Assembly (NCBI GenBank): GCA_013399855.1
Contig: VXAY01002371.1
Span: 2,288,883-2,352,882 of the forward strand
Source: Oxyruncus cristatus
Taxonomy: Eukaryota; Chordata; Aves; Passeriformes; Cotingidae
Length of the DNA stretch: 64,000 nucleotides
Direction: 5' to 3'
The position numbers and the translations under genes are program-made. The notes beneath the pieces are model-generated. The model had not been told where the DNA came from, did not search any database, and saw only the letters and a program-made list of their open reading frames with translations. Positions 30,101 through 45,100 of the stretch are shown here, piece by piece; position 1 is the first letter of the stretch, and each line of letters starts with the position of its first letter.

Positions 30101-33100
30101 ACATTGTATCTTTTGTTGTGCAACAGCTTTCATGGAAAAAATGAAAAGAGAAATTCAAAATAGCTACCAGTTGTTCTTTTTCCAAAACCTTCTGGAGCAG
30201 TCTCTGCTTGGTACTGAATTCCTGGTTTAGGCTTTCCCATTTCCTCTTCATCTGTTCTTCAAATGATGGCTTCTCACCTTCTAAGACTAATTCCTCAGAG
30301 AGAGTATCAGGCTTCCCACTGAATCAGAAGATGCATAAAGATTTAATGAATAGAAAAGTTATAATCATTTAAGGTGTTCATTTTCTCTTTCCATCAGGAT
30401 ATTCAACATTTAAATTAAGTGCTACTTTTTCGAGTTTTGACTTTTTTTTTTTTCAGATAATAAGACAAAGCCTGGTTTGAACACTAAGAAGTTCTTGCCT
30501 GATGGAATAAAATGTACTTTCTTTCTAAGAAACTGTTTAGAGTTGCAAGTACCCCTATTAAGTTAAAAAAACCCAAAACCCAAACCAGATTGAATTTACA
30601 TTGAAATGTAATCTATAAACAAGTTTTACTTCAAAGCATGAAGTAGGATAAATATTTCATCTGACTCCTTCTTCACCTCCTTTCTCAAAATGTAATATGC
30701 CAGACAAGCATATGTGTTTATCTTTGGTAAACACTGAATCAAAATCAGTACTTTCTGTTCGATTTTTTTTTAATTTGTTTCTATATTATACCATCATGTG
30801 ACAGAAGGAAGCCTCAAACAGAAGGAGACTGGTTAAGTACTTTCTGGCATTATAACTAAAAATACCCACACTTAAATAATAAAAATGCTGAGGAAAAGAA
30901 CTTACTGAGTGTGGCTTGTATTCCCTGTGTATAAAACTTGTTTCTGCCGCTTCATGAACTACTTTCATGTTCTAGACTTCGGTATGCTGGAGGAGCCACA
31001 AAGGTACTTCTCACTATTACTGAGATTCCATCACGGAATATTTTAACTGAAGGGTTGACTGCTCCTTGATTGTTGAACTGGTAATGTTCACCCTGGTCTA
31101 CTTTTCCCAAGACCTTCCCCTTCCTGCTTCCTGAAAGTCGGCATCAACAGTAGGCAGTAGTTTTCTTCTGCCTTCTCTAGGGCAGAAGTCTCTCCCAGAC
31201 AGAGCTGAGGCTTTCACAGATACTTACTTTCCCTCAAATTGGCAAGTGTGTAAGAAGATACAGACCAAAAATGAAATTCAAAATACACAAGGCTTCAAAA
31301 AGAAAAATATTTACTAACTGCAGGAAAAATAAAATTAAGCAATGAGTATCCCATCTGGGAGGATCTGGTTACAATGGCAGATGCCAATGTTTTAAAGATA
31401 GCTGTGACACACACCAGTGGTGGTCCATAAAGTTACAGTAACTGATCCTCTGCTTGTCTAATGAGTTCTAGTACTTTTTAATTTTAGTGTGATGCTTGAT
31501 AATAAGAATAAAAGGCATTTCTAAACGCTGAAAGTGATCATTAGCACAAAAGTTTGTGTAACTATATAATCAGAACCCTGAGTTACAAGCCAGGAATCCA
31601 GTATCCTGGGTGCTGTATAAAAATGATGAAACAAAAATTGAAAGATTATATGCAGAAGAGGGATGTAAACATTAGGATGTCAAAGCACAGTCATAGAAAT
31701 TTACTTTTCAGAACAACACATCAAAGCACACCTTATACACAGGCCTTCTGTAGCCCCTTGCTGTGTTAGGATTTCTCCTCCACGGCATGCTACTGATCGA
31801 AGCAGATTCTTCTGCTCTTCCAGCTCTTGTTCCAGCTCCTAGCATAGCAAGTTATAAAAACCAGAACAAATCTCAAACAAAGTCATGCAAAGTTAGCTGA
31901 GCTACTTCTGATATGGCTTGTTTAAGCTCCAAAAGCAGTCAAAAATCTCCACCAAGGGACACAGAAAAGTTGCATGCATAAACTGTATTGTTGAACTAAT
32001 TAACTAATGCAATGCAGCTTCTGAAATCCATCCTAGTGAAGATATCTGTATATCATGCAACAATATACCATGTGATGTGTGTATCTTTGCTTCTACAAAG
32101 TTATTACTTTTAATACTCTCTTTGAATAATCTCTCTTTTGAGTAACTTAAAGGGTTGATTCTATTTTATTTTACTGATGGACACAAGAAGTATAGAGTGA
32201 CTAAGTGAATGGACCATGGTCACCCAGGAAGTCTGGTCTGACTGACTGTTACAGATACAAGATAGTGAACTCAGACGCATCATTACAAAAGCAATGAGTA
32301 AGAAAGATCATAAAACAATACTTCAGCAAAAATATTAACAAGAATGGCTCAGATATAGTATTAAGCACAATCTAAAGATGGGAGTAAAGGAAATGCAAAA
32401 CACCAACTTTCTGTTGCTGCAGGGTACTCTGCTGTTGCTGTGAGCGGGTAGTTCTTGCTTGTGCCAGCCATTCTTGAACACTGGGGCTTTGTGAGGAAAC
32501 AAAGTCCAGATCACTCTCCTCCTTTTCTTGTAATGATCCCTGCTTTAAAAAAAGAGAAATAAATACTTCAAAAAATCTCTTACATTGTTAGAGAGCTGCC
32601 AGGTCCAGCTCATTTACTCAAAATAACCTTCCACCTCTCAAGCTGCCAGCTCACACAAATTCTGGAATAAGCAATGAGTTTAGATTTCTAACTTCTACTG
32701 GTTTTTGCTTACTAGCAAGAAAAGCATCCCTAAAAATGTAAAAATAAACATGCACCACTGCATTCAGCAGAATCAGAGACCAGAGGTCAGAGACCATGGA
32801 CTGATGTGTTTCTGAAGACTGTTCTGCATCTAAAAATCAGCCTTGATCTGTAGTGCAGGGTGCTACTTTAACTGGCAATGCAGGGAATCAATGGTTTGTT
32901 TCTTGTAAGTTTTCAATTTAATTAAAGCCCATTCTTTGTCTAACTGAAAAGGAGAAAACGCTGATTATCATTCTGGTCTAAATTTATTTGTCAATAAGTA
33001 CAGAACTCTATCTATGGTTGGCAGAAACACACTCAGTTAACAGCACATTATATGATAGAACTGTAGAGACAATAAGAGAGATCAAAACACAATGTTAGAA

Positions 33101-36100
33101 CAGCACAGCAAAAGCAAGTTTCTCCAATTCATACTTCTATTGTTAAGTTTTTCCGACATGAGTGATTAGATAGCCTTTCTGTGTAAGCAAAGCAAAAAAG
33201 AATAAATGCCTTGATGGCTCCAAAAACTGTTTAACTTCTTGACTTCCAAAATCCACCTTGGCTGTAAGTTTAAATAATTTTAGCAGCCAACATATTCAGA
33301 TGTAGGGATTTTAACATGCTTGGCCTTATGTTAAAGACAGACTTGTAGGTCTGGCTACTTAGATGTACACTTCTCTCCGGATTTATTTAACACTACATGC
33401 AATGAGAGGATGACTGCGGAGTTTGTACCTTTTCTTTTTTTTAGAGTTTCAAGATCTAAAGCTGGGGCTTAATTCCTCTCCCATCTTTTATATATATTTC
33501 ATTTTTGTAGGATTCATATTTTGCCCATGATTCAGCTCTTATTCTAAATAGATCAGGAGTATCAAATGGTTCAAACGTTACAGCAGGCTCTCCAAAAACA
33601 AACATACATTCTGCCTTCCAGAGACCTTTCTCTTAAATCAGACAGGGACCAGCAGGGCTGAAGGTGACTGAGGAAATCCCTCTTGCCTCACCCAGTGATC
33701 CCTGCACTAACAACTGAGATGGACCTCTGCCACCAGTGTCCCAGGCACCAGGCACTGAAACAGCATAGTTTTGCTAAGTAGTAGAAGTTATGTGTAAGAG
33801 TTCAATTTGGGGGATGATGGATGTACTGGAGTTGAAAGGACTGAAGTGTTAGAGGATGTAAACTGTCAGTAGGTATCTGGAGCTGGAAAGAATGATTAGC
33901 CCTTGCTCTACAAAATAACTTTGTTTTACTATGGATTCATTTTGCAGCTAAACTGTGTAGGCACATTGTAGCAACAAGTTTCTAGAAAAGCTGATGCAGT
34001 TGAAGTGTTAACTATGTCATTACAGGAGATCAAGTTGGGCAAACTAAGTATTACGTGAGTGGTAAAGTGGGTCTGGAATTCTAATTTTTTCCTATTAAAA
34101 ATTAGAAACCAGACAAGTCTTCCTGTAAATTTTTTGGGGAAAAATTCTGCTTCATTTTATATACTCTAGGGACTATATCCATTCAATTTGTAAATTCCTT
34201 TAGAGAATAGTATCTAGTTCTTCATTGCACTTGGGCAGGCTGGTTGATTTCAGTTAGATTTTGAGTCTCCTTTTATTTGAGAAGGGGACTGAGAAGCTAA
34301 AATTCTGGAATTATACTAAGACAAATAAATAGTAGTCCCACAGTTCCTTCAATAGCAGAGAGTAAAAGGGATTGTGGCATTTGTGAATGCAATGAAGTTT
34401 TGCAGATATGCTATTGTGCATATTTTTCAGATCAAAAGTATTTGTTAACCAGACTTTCTCACTCTCAAATTAAAGAAAATAAGCTTGAAAAAAATACAGT
34501 TGCACTTTTATTTGAATTCTGGAACTGTATTATATTTCCTTTCCATAGCCAGGGAAATATACGCTTTCACCCATCATTCCTGGGAACTATCTACTCCAGT
34601 ACAGAAATAAATGGTAAATCCCTGAAGAAAATGGTAATGAAATTGATCTCTCAAAGAATTTCAGAATCATACAAACTTATATGAGGCATAATTTTTCCTG
34701 TGAAGCTCAAGTGATTTCTCCCCACAAATCCTTTGTAATAAAAACTAATGAAACTGTATCTTTTTTGGGTTTTTTACTTCAGAATCCATTGTAATTCTTT
34801 GTTTTTTAAGGAGTCAATTTAGTTTTATTCCCTCTAAAGCAAAGAATAAACAGTAACAAGGCAATATTTTATTTATCTTTCAAAGTGCTACCTTTGGAGA
34901 CAGGTACTGGAACTCTCTGATCCAGCATGTTTCTCATTAGTTTCACTGCTTTATTTTATGAATAAATAAGTTTCTCTCCAAGTCACTTTTCCATATCATT
35001 AGTGAAACTCATTACCTAAAATCAGAAGCAAAACTGAAATTGCTTCAAGGAAGTCACAGAATCTCACACTAACTCCTACAAAGCCTTGTGCCACAGAATT
35101 AACAGGTATGCTGAAATATGCTTTAGGGAAAATATAGCTCAGTCTTTACAAGGCTCTTGGTCTTCCTGTGCAACTTGAGAGGATCCCTCCTTTGGGTGCA
35201 GGCTGGTCTATGCCTCTGGGTAATTACAAGGTTATCAGTACATGTAGAGACATGCATAAGTCTGAGCTTTTTACATGCATGAACAACAGTGCTATAAGCT
35301 TGAAATGTTTCTCAGGGTTAATATAGGCAGTGGAAAGAGGTAGGGCATTTTGGGGCATCTGATGCTCTCCAGTGCCTGATTGTGTGGAAAACGACATTAC
35401 TGAATTCTCATTTAAAAAAAATGGCTCAATGAAGATTAGAAGATGTTATACTGCCTATGTCTATTTCCTTCTGTAACTTGAGTTCTGAAACTTGCATGCA
35501 TGCAGCATCTTAAATGATTCCTTTCCTACATGTGGAAATCATTTTGTTGCTATTTTAGATATTAAAAAACCACCCAAAAATCTGTTTTAAAAGTTTCAGC
35601 AAACTAAATCACACCATTGCTTTTTAAAATTTTCAAATTTAAAATTTAGTAAAAAAGTCTGTGATACCTTTTCACTTCACAAGTAATATATCAGAACATA
35701 GTATCACATGCCTGGATGCTGTGATAACACTTTTCATTTGCCTAATCATGAAGTTTAATATGCAAGAATAATATTAAAAGTTACTTCATCTTGGAGGCAA
35801 TAGGAACAAATCCCTGGGGGTTTCCTTTCTTTTTTATTTTTTTATTTTTCTGAAGCTATGTTATGTTCTAAAGTTATGCAGTTGCTTTGGACTAAAAATA
35901 GTTCTTAGCACATCAAGTGACTTTTCAAGCTAACCTCTCAGTAGACTTTAATCTGCATTACAAGCTAGAAATCTTTGAAGCTTATCATGTTTAATTTGCA
36001 CAGCAAAGCCCAGAAAAGAAGCAAAAGAAAACAGAGGGAGAGAGTCACAGCAGGGCAAGCAAATTCACAACCAGTCAGTCACATTACATGGTTGGGTTTC

Positions 36101-39100
36101 TTGTATGTACTTGGTTCTCCAGATGTTAGTTTAACCTAAGGAATGACCAAAAGCAACTGTTAAATACAATTAGAGGCAACAAGCAGACCCATGCTGCTAG
36201 AAATATAAACCTGGGAGAAGACTGAGGTTAAATGAATCTTTGTTTCTATAATATTTTGTTTGGTATAATGATGCCAGTAAGTATTAGCCATATTTAAAAA
36301 TGTTCCCTTATGTTATCTGTTCACTGTATTGTAATGAGGAAAGCGTGTATTTAGGATTGTTCTTTTGTTGGGGGAGCAGTCCTGCCCCAGAGCATACACA
36401 ATTTAAAGGATTTGGGAAAAGGCATAGAATATATACAGACCAAGCTAATCATCTATCTACTACAGTATTATCCTTTCAGAGCAGATAGTGAGGTTAGGAT
36501 AGTTTTACCACAAAGTGGTGCTGTAAACTTGAAAACTTGTAAACTAAAGCTTTCTACGCAGTTCTTTATTTTGGAGTATAATTCCATTTACTAACTAAAG
36601 ATGAATAATCTAAACTAAATCAGTGCAATACTTTTACTCCTCTTTGCAGTTCCATAAAACTGCTATGAAATCCCCAACCTCCTGCCTATCACGAAACCAG
36701 CTGGAAAGAGTCACTTACCCGAATGTTGATCTGTTTGTCATGGAGCACCCTCTGCAGCTCCAGAAGGCTGCCCTTCAGTGTCCTGAGCTTCATAGCCAGC
36801 TGCTCTGCCTCGTCCTTGGTGTGAGCCTTCCCCTCCATAAGCAAGTTCTCGTTGTGCACAGACAGCTCTGACAAGGCTACCACCTTCTGCTCTATTTCAA
36901 CCAACATGTTCTGCAGCAGCAAAAACAAAGAACCAAATTCATACATTTTCCAGCACCTGTCACGCTTTCTGGCAAGATGACCTGTGGCCTACCTCACCCG
37001 TTGCCAAACTAAGAGCAAGTCAGATTATCATCGCTTTGCCTTCCAGTCCCATTCAGAGTCCTTCAGAACATGCTTGCAAATGTTTGCATTTGCCATTTCA
37101 GTTGGCAATCTTTTTCAAAATAGGAAGTTAAAAAGTTACTTGAAATGAATAATTTGTTGTAGAAGAGATGCTCTTTATTTGCACATTAAAGGTAAGGGTG
37201 GTTAAGATGCTAGACTGACATCCATGACAAGAAACAAAGCACACAGCTAGAGTTACTTCTTTCCTCCTCTTTCATTTACATGTAGTCAAATGCTTCCTGC
37301 CTCCTCCTATGTGTTCCTTTGGCTGTGTTGATAAGCTTCTCTTCTCACTATGTGCTCTTCCTGATTGGTGCATGATGGACTTAAGGATTTCTGCATAATC
37401 CTCTTTAGTCTAAAGAGAGACTTAAAGTGACAAATCTCTGGCATGTTTATTCTCAAAAGCTACTTTTCTGATGTTCCATTAACCATTCATGTATTAGAGA
37501 CATAGTGCATATTTTGATCTTCCAGACTCAACTCTCATACAAGTCTTGCTCAAAAACGAAGCCTGACATCAAATGTTTTTGTTTCCATAGCAACTGTCAA
37601 GTATGAACTTACAAATATTTCTCCTGAAGGAATGTGTGCAGGATGCACACATCTCTAAAAAGTGGAAAAAAATTATAAAACTTACTGCATTAAGATTTTA
37701 AGAACCAGCAAAAGAATTGCAGCATTAACTTTTCCACAGCTAACCATTCTTTTTGAGTTTCCTACAGATTGTATTAAAAAAAAAAATGAAGCTTTATTTA
37801 AGTTCACAGTTTTGATCTATATACAATAAACAGCTCTCAAGGATGGGTGATGAAGAGACTGAACATACTGAAGCTTCCAATAATGTAGTGTTGTTAGTGA
37901 AAATTCATCAGACTTATATGAAACTTAACTCCCATTTATCTTAAAGTAGTTGAGATTCTCACTCTCTAATAAAAAAACAGATCTGTTGTCCATCTCTCTC
38001 TTGTCTCTCTTGTAATTTTAATTATAATGATCATACAGTTCTAAACAATCATTTAAAAATGGAAAACTCCCACTAATTTGAGAACCTGGGTGTTATGACT
38101 GATCCAAGTCTTGGTAATAAAAGTATTTGCAATTACTCTTATTGCAGAAAAGTGTTTTTCCTCAGTTGTTTTGGTATTTGAGTCGATTAATATTAAAGCC
38201 ATAAAACCAGTAACTGTTGATGATTATCCTTTACTTTTGCATGCGTGTAGGTGTTTTTCCCGAAAAAACATCACACTATCTCAGTCATCAGTGCTAGCAT
38301 GAGTATGTTCTTCAGCTGGAAAAAAGAGGAGTAGGAAAGTACATTGCAGGTGTTTTCATACCTATCAAGTGAGCTGTTCAACCAATCCAGCTTGAGGGTA
38401 ACAAAAAAAGTAAGTGAAGCAAATACAAGGTCTTTAAACTAAATCAAATCAAAATTACATCTGAAAGATATAGAGCTTCAAATCTTTCTGCAGCGATTTT
38501 GTTTTCCTACTGCTATGTTCACATGTGCTTTCTAAAGCACTGTTCGAAATCTCTAATGAAAAATTAAGAATAGACTATATTTTTTTTTTCACAAATATTT
38601 GATGAAGCTAATTGAGCATATACAAGGTCCTAAGGAGCTCAGAAACTCCTCAACAAATACACTGGCTCATACCAGTCAATAATGGTCTTAACATTTTACC
38701 TGACAGTCTACCAGCTGTGCTTCCATGTCCATAGGTTCCTCAGCAGTAACCAGAGCAGTGTCCAGTGTTGCTCGGGTATTCAGTAGCCAGTGGTCAAGCT
38801 CATCAGCTTCACAACGGTACCTCTGAAGAGCCTGCTCTTGCCTCTGTTCTTCCAGCTGCTCATTGAGTTTTTCCTGGAGACACAAAAAGAAATGAACCAC
38901 AACTATTACTCTAAGAAGTTTTCCCTTTCTGTTCTGCACAGCTCCTATCAAATATTTTTAAGCCACAGTAAGACCTCTTTTTTTTTACAAAATATTGCTT
39001 TCAGTTGATGGGCCTGTTTTTCTGATGACTGAAATTCTGTTTCAGTTCAGTCACTGTATTCCTACTTTCTTCAGAGTTGAACAGAATTCTGCGACTGGAG

Positions 39101-42100
39101 CCTTCTAAAGGTGAGGTCTTTTCTGCCTCCTCTTGCTTCTCTCCTTCGGGTTTTCCTCCCCATTGATTCAGTTTGCTCTATTAACATAGCACTGTTTGCT
39201 TATGGAGTGGGCTGCAGGGAAACGAGAGCAGCTTTACCTTTTTTGGCAGCAGGCTGTTAGATAGCCTTACTGTCTCTCAAGAGAGGCACATGAGGGGTAA
39301 TTCAAGGACCCAACAGAGTACTAGTGGGCCTTTGGTACAGTCACATGGGTAAAAAGACTGAAGAGTCGTCTACATTCTCTGGCCTCTCAGAGTATCCCTG
39401 TGCCACAGAGCGTGGAGGGACATTAAGCTCCATTGGCTGCTGCAGCATCAGCATCGCAGCAACACAGACACCCTGGGTCCACCCATCAGCTAGTCCATTT
39501 ATTAGACAGACAGGGAGCAACCAGCAAGTCTCTCTCACCCTTGAATTGCTCCATATGAATTTGAAAACTGGCTGAACAGCTGGGCCCAGAAGGTGGTGAT
39601 CAGTGGCACAAAGTCTAGTGAGCTGCCAATACTGAGCGTCAGCAAGTTTGCTGATGACACAAAACAGGAGGAGTGGCTGATATACAAAGGGTTGTTCTGC
39701 CATCTAGATGGACCCTGAAAGGCTATAGAAATGAGCTGACAGGAACAAAGTGAAGTGTGAAGCCCTGCACCTGGAGGGGAACAACCCCATGCATCAGTAC
39801 ATGCTGGAGGCTAACCACATGGAAAGCAGCTTGGCAGTAAAGGACTTGGGGGTCCAGGCAGACACCAGGCTGAACATGAGTCAGCAATGGATCCTTGTGG
39901 AAAAGAAGAGTGGTGTCCAGTGCTGCATTAGGAGTGTTTCCAGCAGGATGAAGGAGGTGATCCTTCCCCTCTACTTAACGCTGGTGAGTCCATGCCCGGA
40001 CTACTATGTCTAGGTCTGGGCTCCCCAATACAAGAGAGATACTGATTCTCTGGAGAAAGCAGTGGGGATTTGGGGAATAAGAAAACAAATAGGATGGTCA
40101 GAGAATACTTAGATGTATCAGATAATGTGAAACCTAAGCATGGTACAAATGTTATGGAACAAAGGGAAAAAATTGTACTGGATCTGGTTGGGACAGTTAA
40201 CTTCACTGCAGTCTGTCGTTAAATCTGGGCGGATAACACAGCAATGTTTTGGCTACTGCTGAAGAGTGCTAGCACAGCATTAAGGCTTTCTTTCTAACTA
40301 CCCCTCACAAAGGCCAGTAGGCTGGGGGTGAGCAAAAGGCTGGGAGAGGACATAGCCAGGACAGCAGACCTGAACTTACTAAAGGGATATGACCATATGG
40401 TATGATCTCCATACCATATGAGATCATGACCAGCAATAGAAGCTCAGTGAAAAGCAAGGAGGGCATTTGTGGTTATGGTGTTTGTTTTCCCAAGCAACAC
40501 ATGCTGAGCTTTCCAAGAAAGTAGCTAAATATCTGCCTGCTGTTGGGGCAGTAGGGAATACATTCCTCATTGTTCCTTGCTTGCATGCACAGCTTTTCCT
40601 TACCCTATTTAAGCTGTCATTATCTTCATCATGAGTCTTCTATTTTTAACCCATCTCACAGGAGAAGGGAGTGAGAGTGGGTGTTTGGCTGCTGGCAGGG
40701 TCAACCTACAACACTTTATAAGGAAATTCAGACCTGAATGCACAGGGCAAATTCCTCACAAAGGGAGGTGTTTGCACAGCTTTTCTGAATGCTCAATTTC
40801 AGTTGGAAAATTAAAAATTACATGTCAGAATAATTTAAAGAATAATGATAGTTGTTAGGTGTCTCAAATAATAGAGAGCTAAACAGTTCTCAAGCTCTAG
40901 TTATTTAAATTAGGTCCACAGAAAAAACAATATTACCAGTCTACACCATCAATAGCAAAATATTTTCATTATTTGTTCTATCTTTATTTCTACATTTACT
41001 TTCCTGGGGTGTTCTGGAAGATTTTATTTGTGAAATCAGAGCTGTGAAGCAGACACGGTAAATTCCTGAGTATCGTCTACATACAATAAAGATTTCCTAG
41101 CCAGGATTATTAGGGAATACTTGTGGTATTGTATCAAAGTAGCTGTCAGAAGCCTAACCATAGTTACGTGTAATATATCTGACTCATGCTTTCTCTTGAA
41201 ATTATTAGTTAGCATCTCCTCCTAAGTACTAGTTTGTCAGACCTTGTATGGGGTGAAAGCTATAGAAAGTAAGATTCCCAATACTCCTTCCAACCGCTTA
41301 TTTCTAATTAAAAAATATTTTTCTTCTGAGAAGGAAAAAATTGGTGCAATTTTGTTATTTTAAGAATTACAAAGATATTTTCTAATGACCTGTTCCCTGT
41401 CCCAGGTGACTGGATGAAACTAAAGCAGTTGAAGCACTCTGAGACTCTCCTGTAATCCAGTGTCTGGGTTTAACCCCAGCTGGCAACTAAGCACCATGGC
41501 TTAGATCCACAGAGCCAATTCTCACTCTATTTCTCTGAATCAGTTGATGCTGGAAATTAGGAAGGCAGCAGTTGCTGTGTTTGTGAATTCACTGCTGCAG
41601 TTCTTTAAAGCTGCCCTGTAGTGTTCAAAGTAGCCACACTGTAATCAGCTTTAAAATTACCTCATTTTCTCACCTGTATAATATATGCAGCAACATTCGT
41701 GTACTTAAAGGACATTTTAAAAATCACCTTAGTATTAAAGGATTTTTGGTAAAGCTGGTAGGCAAAGAAATAAAGGGGTTCATCTTCCATGAAAAATGTT
41801 TGCATGTAAATCACTGGGAAGATAGGTGTAGACGACAATGTAATAATTTGGAAAAGGTTGTATTTCTTGTTTTAAGCTTTCCCTCTTCTCTTGTCACCCA
41901 GCTTGGAGAGATAGCTCCTCAGAATTTTACTGCAGATAACACGATTTTTAATATCTGTTCTTCATTACTTCATTTATGCATACATATACACATACACACA
42001 CACATATATATATATTAAAAATATATAAAACATATGTGTATTTCCAAGTACCTTCTGGTTACATACAGCTTAGCATTAAGATGAAGGGTGTACTAAAAAA

Positions 42101-45100
42101 AAATTGATAACTTATGAAAGGAATTCTGAGAAATGAGCAGAACTGAAAATTATTTTTTTTACAGTGACTAAGAACATCAGTGATGTTTTTTCTCGTACCT
42201 CTAACAGCTGTCGTTTTCCCGATGCCTTCATTCGAATTGTGGCCATTCGTTCCACCAAGACTGTGAGAGTGGACTGCAATGCCATCTGATCAGCAGCTTC
42301 TGCTTCCAATGGTTCTGAAACAAGCTCCCGGGCTAGTGATGTCTGAAGCTCAGTGATTTCTTCTTGCAACATTAAAATCTCATCCATCAAAGCCTATTTA
42401 GAAATGAGAGCAGAGAATGTATTTGCTTCATTTATCGATGAGAAGAAAGTATTTCAGGAGGCATAGAATTAATACAAAATTCAAGATAACTATCCCAGGG
42501 GAGCATGAGGAACACAGAGTAGTGCCATATATCACTGCTGGTTTGCTAGAGACAGAATTCCAAAGGACTGAGTCCTGCTTTTAGAGGCTTTAGCTAGGAT
42601 CATGTATAAGTATGATAACTTAAATATTATAATAATTTCTTATCTTGAATTTCAAATATAAAATGAGAAGGAATTTCTTTGGAAATATTATACATATAGA
42701 TTTATTCTTCCAACAAATTATCTGCAGGGTATTCTAGTAGACACAAGGTAATGAACAACTAAACGACGGTCTGTGAGAGAAAAATAGTGACATGAGTTAG
42801 CTTCCAGCCTAAACCTTACTAACTGGACAAAGAACATCCAGCAATATGAGTAAATATTCAGAGTTTTACTCAGTGTCCCTACTCTCACTCTTATCCTATA
42901 AATCAGTTTTCAAGATACCTACAAAGGGATGCTGCACTACCAATACCTACAAGCAGGTACTGTACTTTCACATCTGACAGTATATACACACGGGATGCAT
43001 AGGACATCACACAGTGCTACAAAGCCAAATGCTATCCTTTTTAAGTCATGGAATTTCTATGGAAATGAGAGCTCGTCTCACCAGACAGTTTCAAGCTATC
43101 AGACAGAAGACTTAAGTAATTACAACAGAGATTGTATAATTAATCAGATCGGTTATTTGATAAAGTAAACTCTTACTATTCAGAGAACCATTTCTCAAGA
43201 CTTCCCTTGAGAGGGAATTTTTGTGTGCTTTGGTTTGTTTGTTTTGTTTAACAAGGTGAAGATTGCATTTCTATCAATTAATAATGCATCAGTATTGGTT
43301 ATGATCTTAGTACATTTGGAAACATTATAAATATTCTTCAGCACCAATGCTGAAGAACTGTATGTGTAGATGTCAGTGTAAAAAATCTTGCACAAAAGAT
43401 TTTGCTGAAAATTTCCATTGGACAAACTCTTATGATGCACTCTACTTTTTTTAAAAGGCTCCTTATTAAAAGAATCCCCATTACACCTTCTTTGGAACAG
43501 TGAGAAACCCAGAAAGGCAAGAATACAGTTAACAGAGAAGGTTCACACAAGTAATGCATGTCTTCGAGGCATCCAGCCACAAACAATGTTACTATGAAAG
43601 ATAGGCAGGTAATACATGTTCTCCCTCTATTTCTCACATGTAAGTTTTTACCTGATGTTCAGCCATCTGGCTCTCCGGGCTTTTAGCTGGTTCCAAACTC
43701 TCATTTAGTTTGATTTCAGTGGTCTCCATTTTTGTGGATATAGACTGCAGTGTGTCCTGATACTTCTGTTGACGCTCAAGAGCTTCATAGAGAGTGCGCT
43801 GCTTTTCACTGATCTGAAGAAGAATGGAAAGTATAAATTCTGACCTCTAATACAGGATTTGCTCTTTAGTCTGATTCACATATCCCTAGGCTTAAGACAC
43901 TACAGCCAAAAACTTCCAACAAGTTTTCAAAAGTATAAATTATAAAGCGAAACATCCATATTGAAAATATATATCTTTTTAAGTATCATCAGTCAAAAAA
44001 ATGCTGAAAAAACAGACTTCAATAAAGCAGGGAAAACCTAGGCACAATTTTGTGCCTTACATTTTGTGCACTCAAACACAGATGTGCGCTATTTGCTAGA
44101 CACATAGCTCTTAACACCCCATAACAAGCTACTGTGCCTTTGCAAGAGATTAAAATTTATAGTATGTCATCAAAACTTTCACCATTTCCATACATTACTG
44201 AATGATTATGCTGCACTACTATGGAGAAATGTGTTGACTCAGTATTTGGAGAAATGGGATCTGGGGCCTCTTCTGCCAACAAATTCAGCATGAAGGGGTA
44301 TCCCTGTAAGGTTATGGAATACAGTCTGACAGTAGCCAATATCTGAAGACAACTATCAGCTTTAATGACTCTTATTTTTTCTTAATGGAGGTCCACCCTG
44401 CACAGGTTTTCCAATAAGGAACAAAAATAATATAATATCATACATAACAATTCTAGTTACCATCTGAAAACCAAAAATTGCAGAGAAGATTATTAGCCGA
44501 GACAGTTCTTTGAATTTTATTGCTTACAAGCAGCCACTTATTTTGAACCCCCCAGATGAAAACTTACCACATTTTTCAGTGTTTCCCAAGAACGCTGCAA
44601 ATCGTCCAATTTGGCACTAGCAGCTGATTCTAAGCCTGGTTCATAAAACTCCTGGGCAGCTGAGGTGCTGGCTTGAATTTTAGCAGCTTCTGTCTGCAAC
44701 TGTTCAGCAGATAAGGCTTGGTAATAAGCAATGTCCTACAAGCATGAAGTATATTATTGCACTTTCAAAAAAAAAAAGATACCAAATACTATCCCCCCCC
44801 ATACTGCCCCATTGCATGTGTCCATTAAAATAAAGCCTACAAAGCCAAAACCACCAGGAAACCTCTGAATAACACAGTTAATCAATATTTAATAGTAATA
44901 CACTGAGTATGGTTTGGAAGGTCACTATGATGAGGATTCTGGATGCACTTTATTCATGTTCATATTAGCTATGAGTAGCAGAAGGTAACTGTGGACAATC
45001 ATGAAGAGGCTGGGAAAGGAGTGCTGCAAATGGGAGCGTTGTTCCAGCACCATCACAACTACACCTGGGAAAAATCCCATCACAAAAGACAGTGGGTTAT

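Noticed and set aside
40174..41545. LTR pair in opposite orientation as the two ends of one provirus
   Set aside because: The copies point opposite ways, the second is only an 80-bp 3' fragment, and nothing retroviral lies between; they are two independent insertions.
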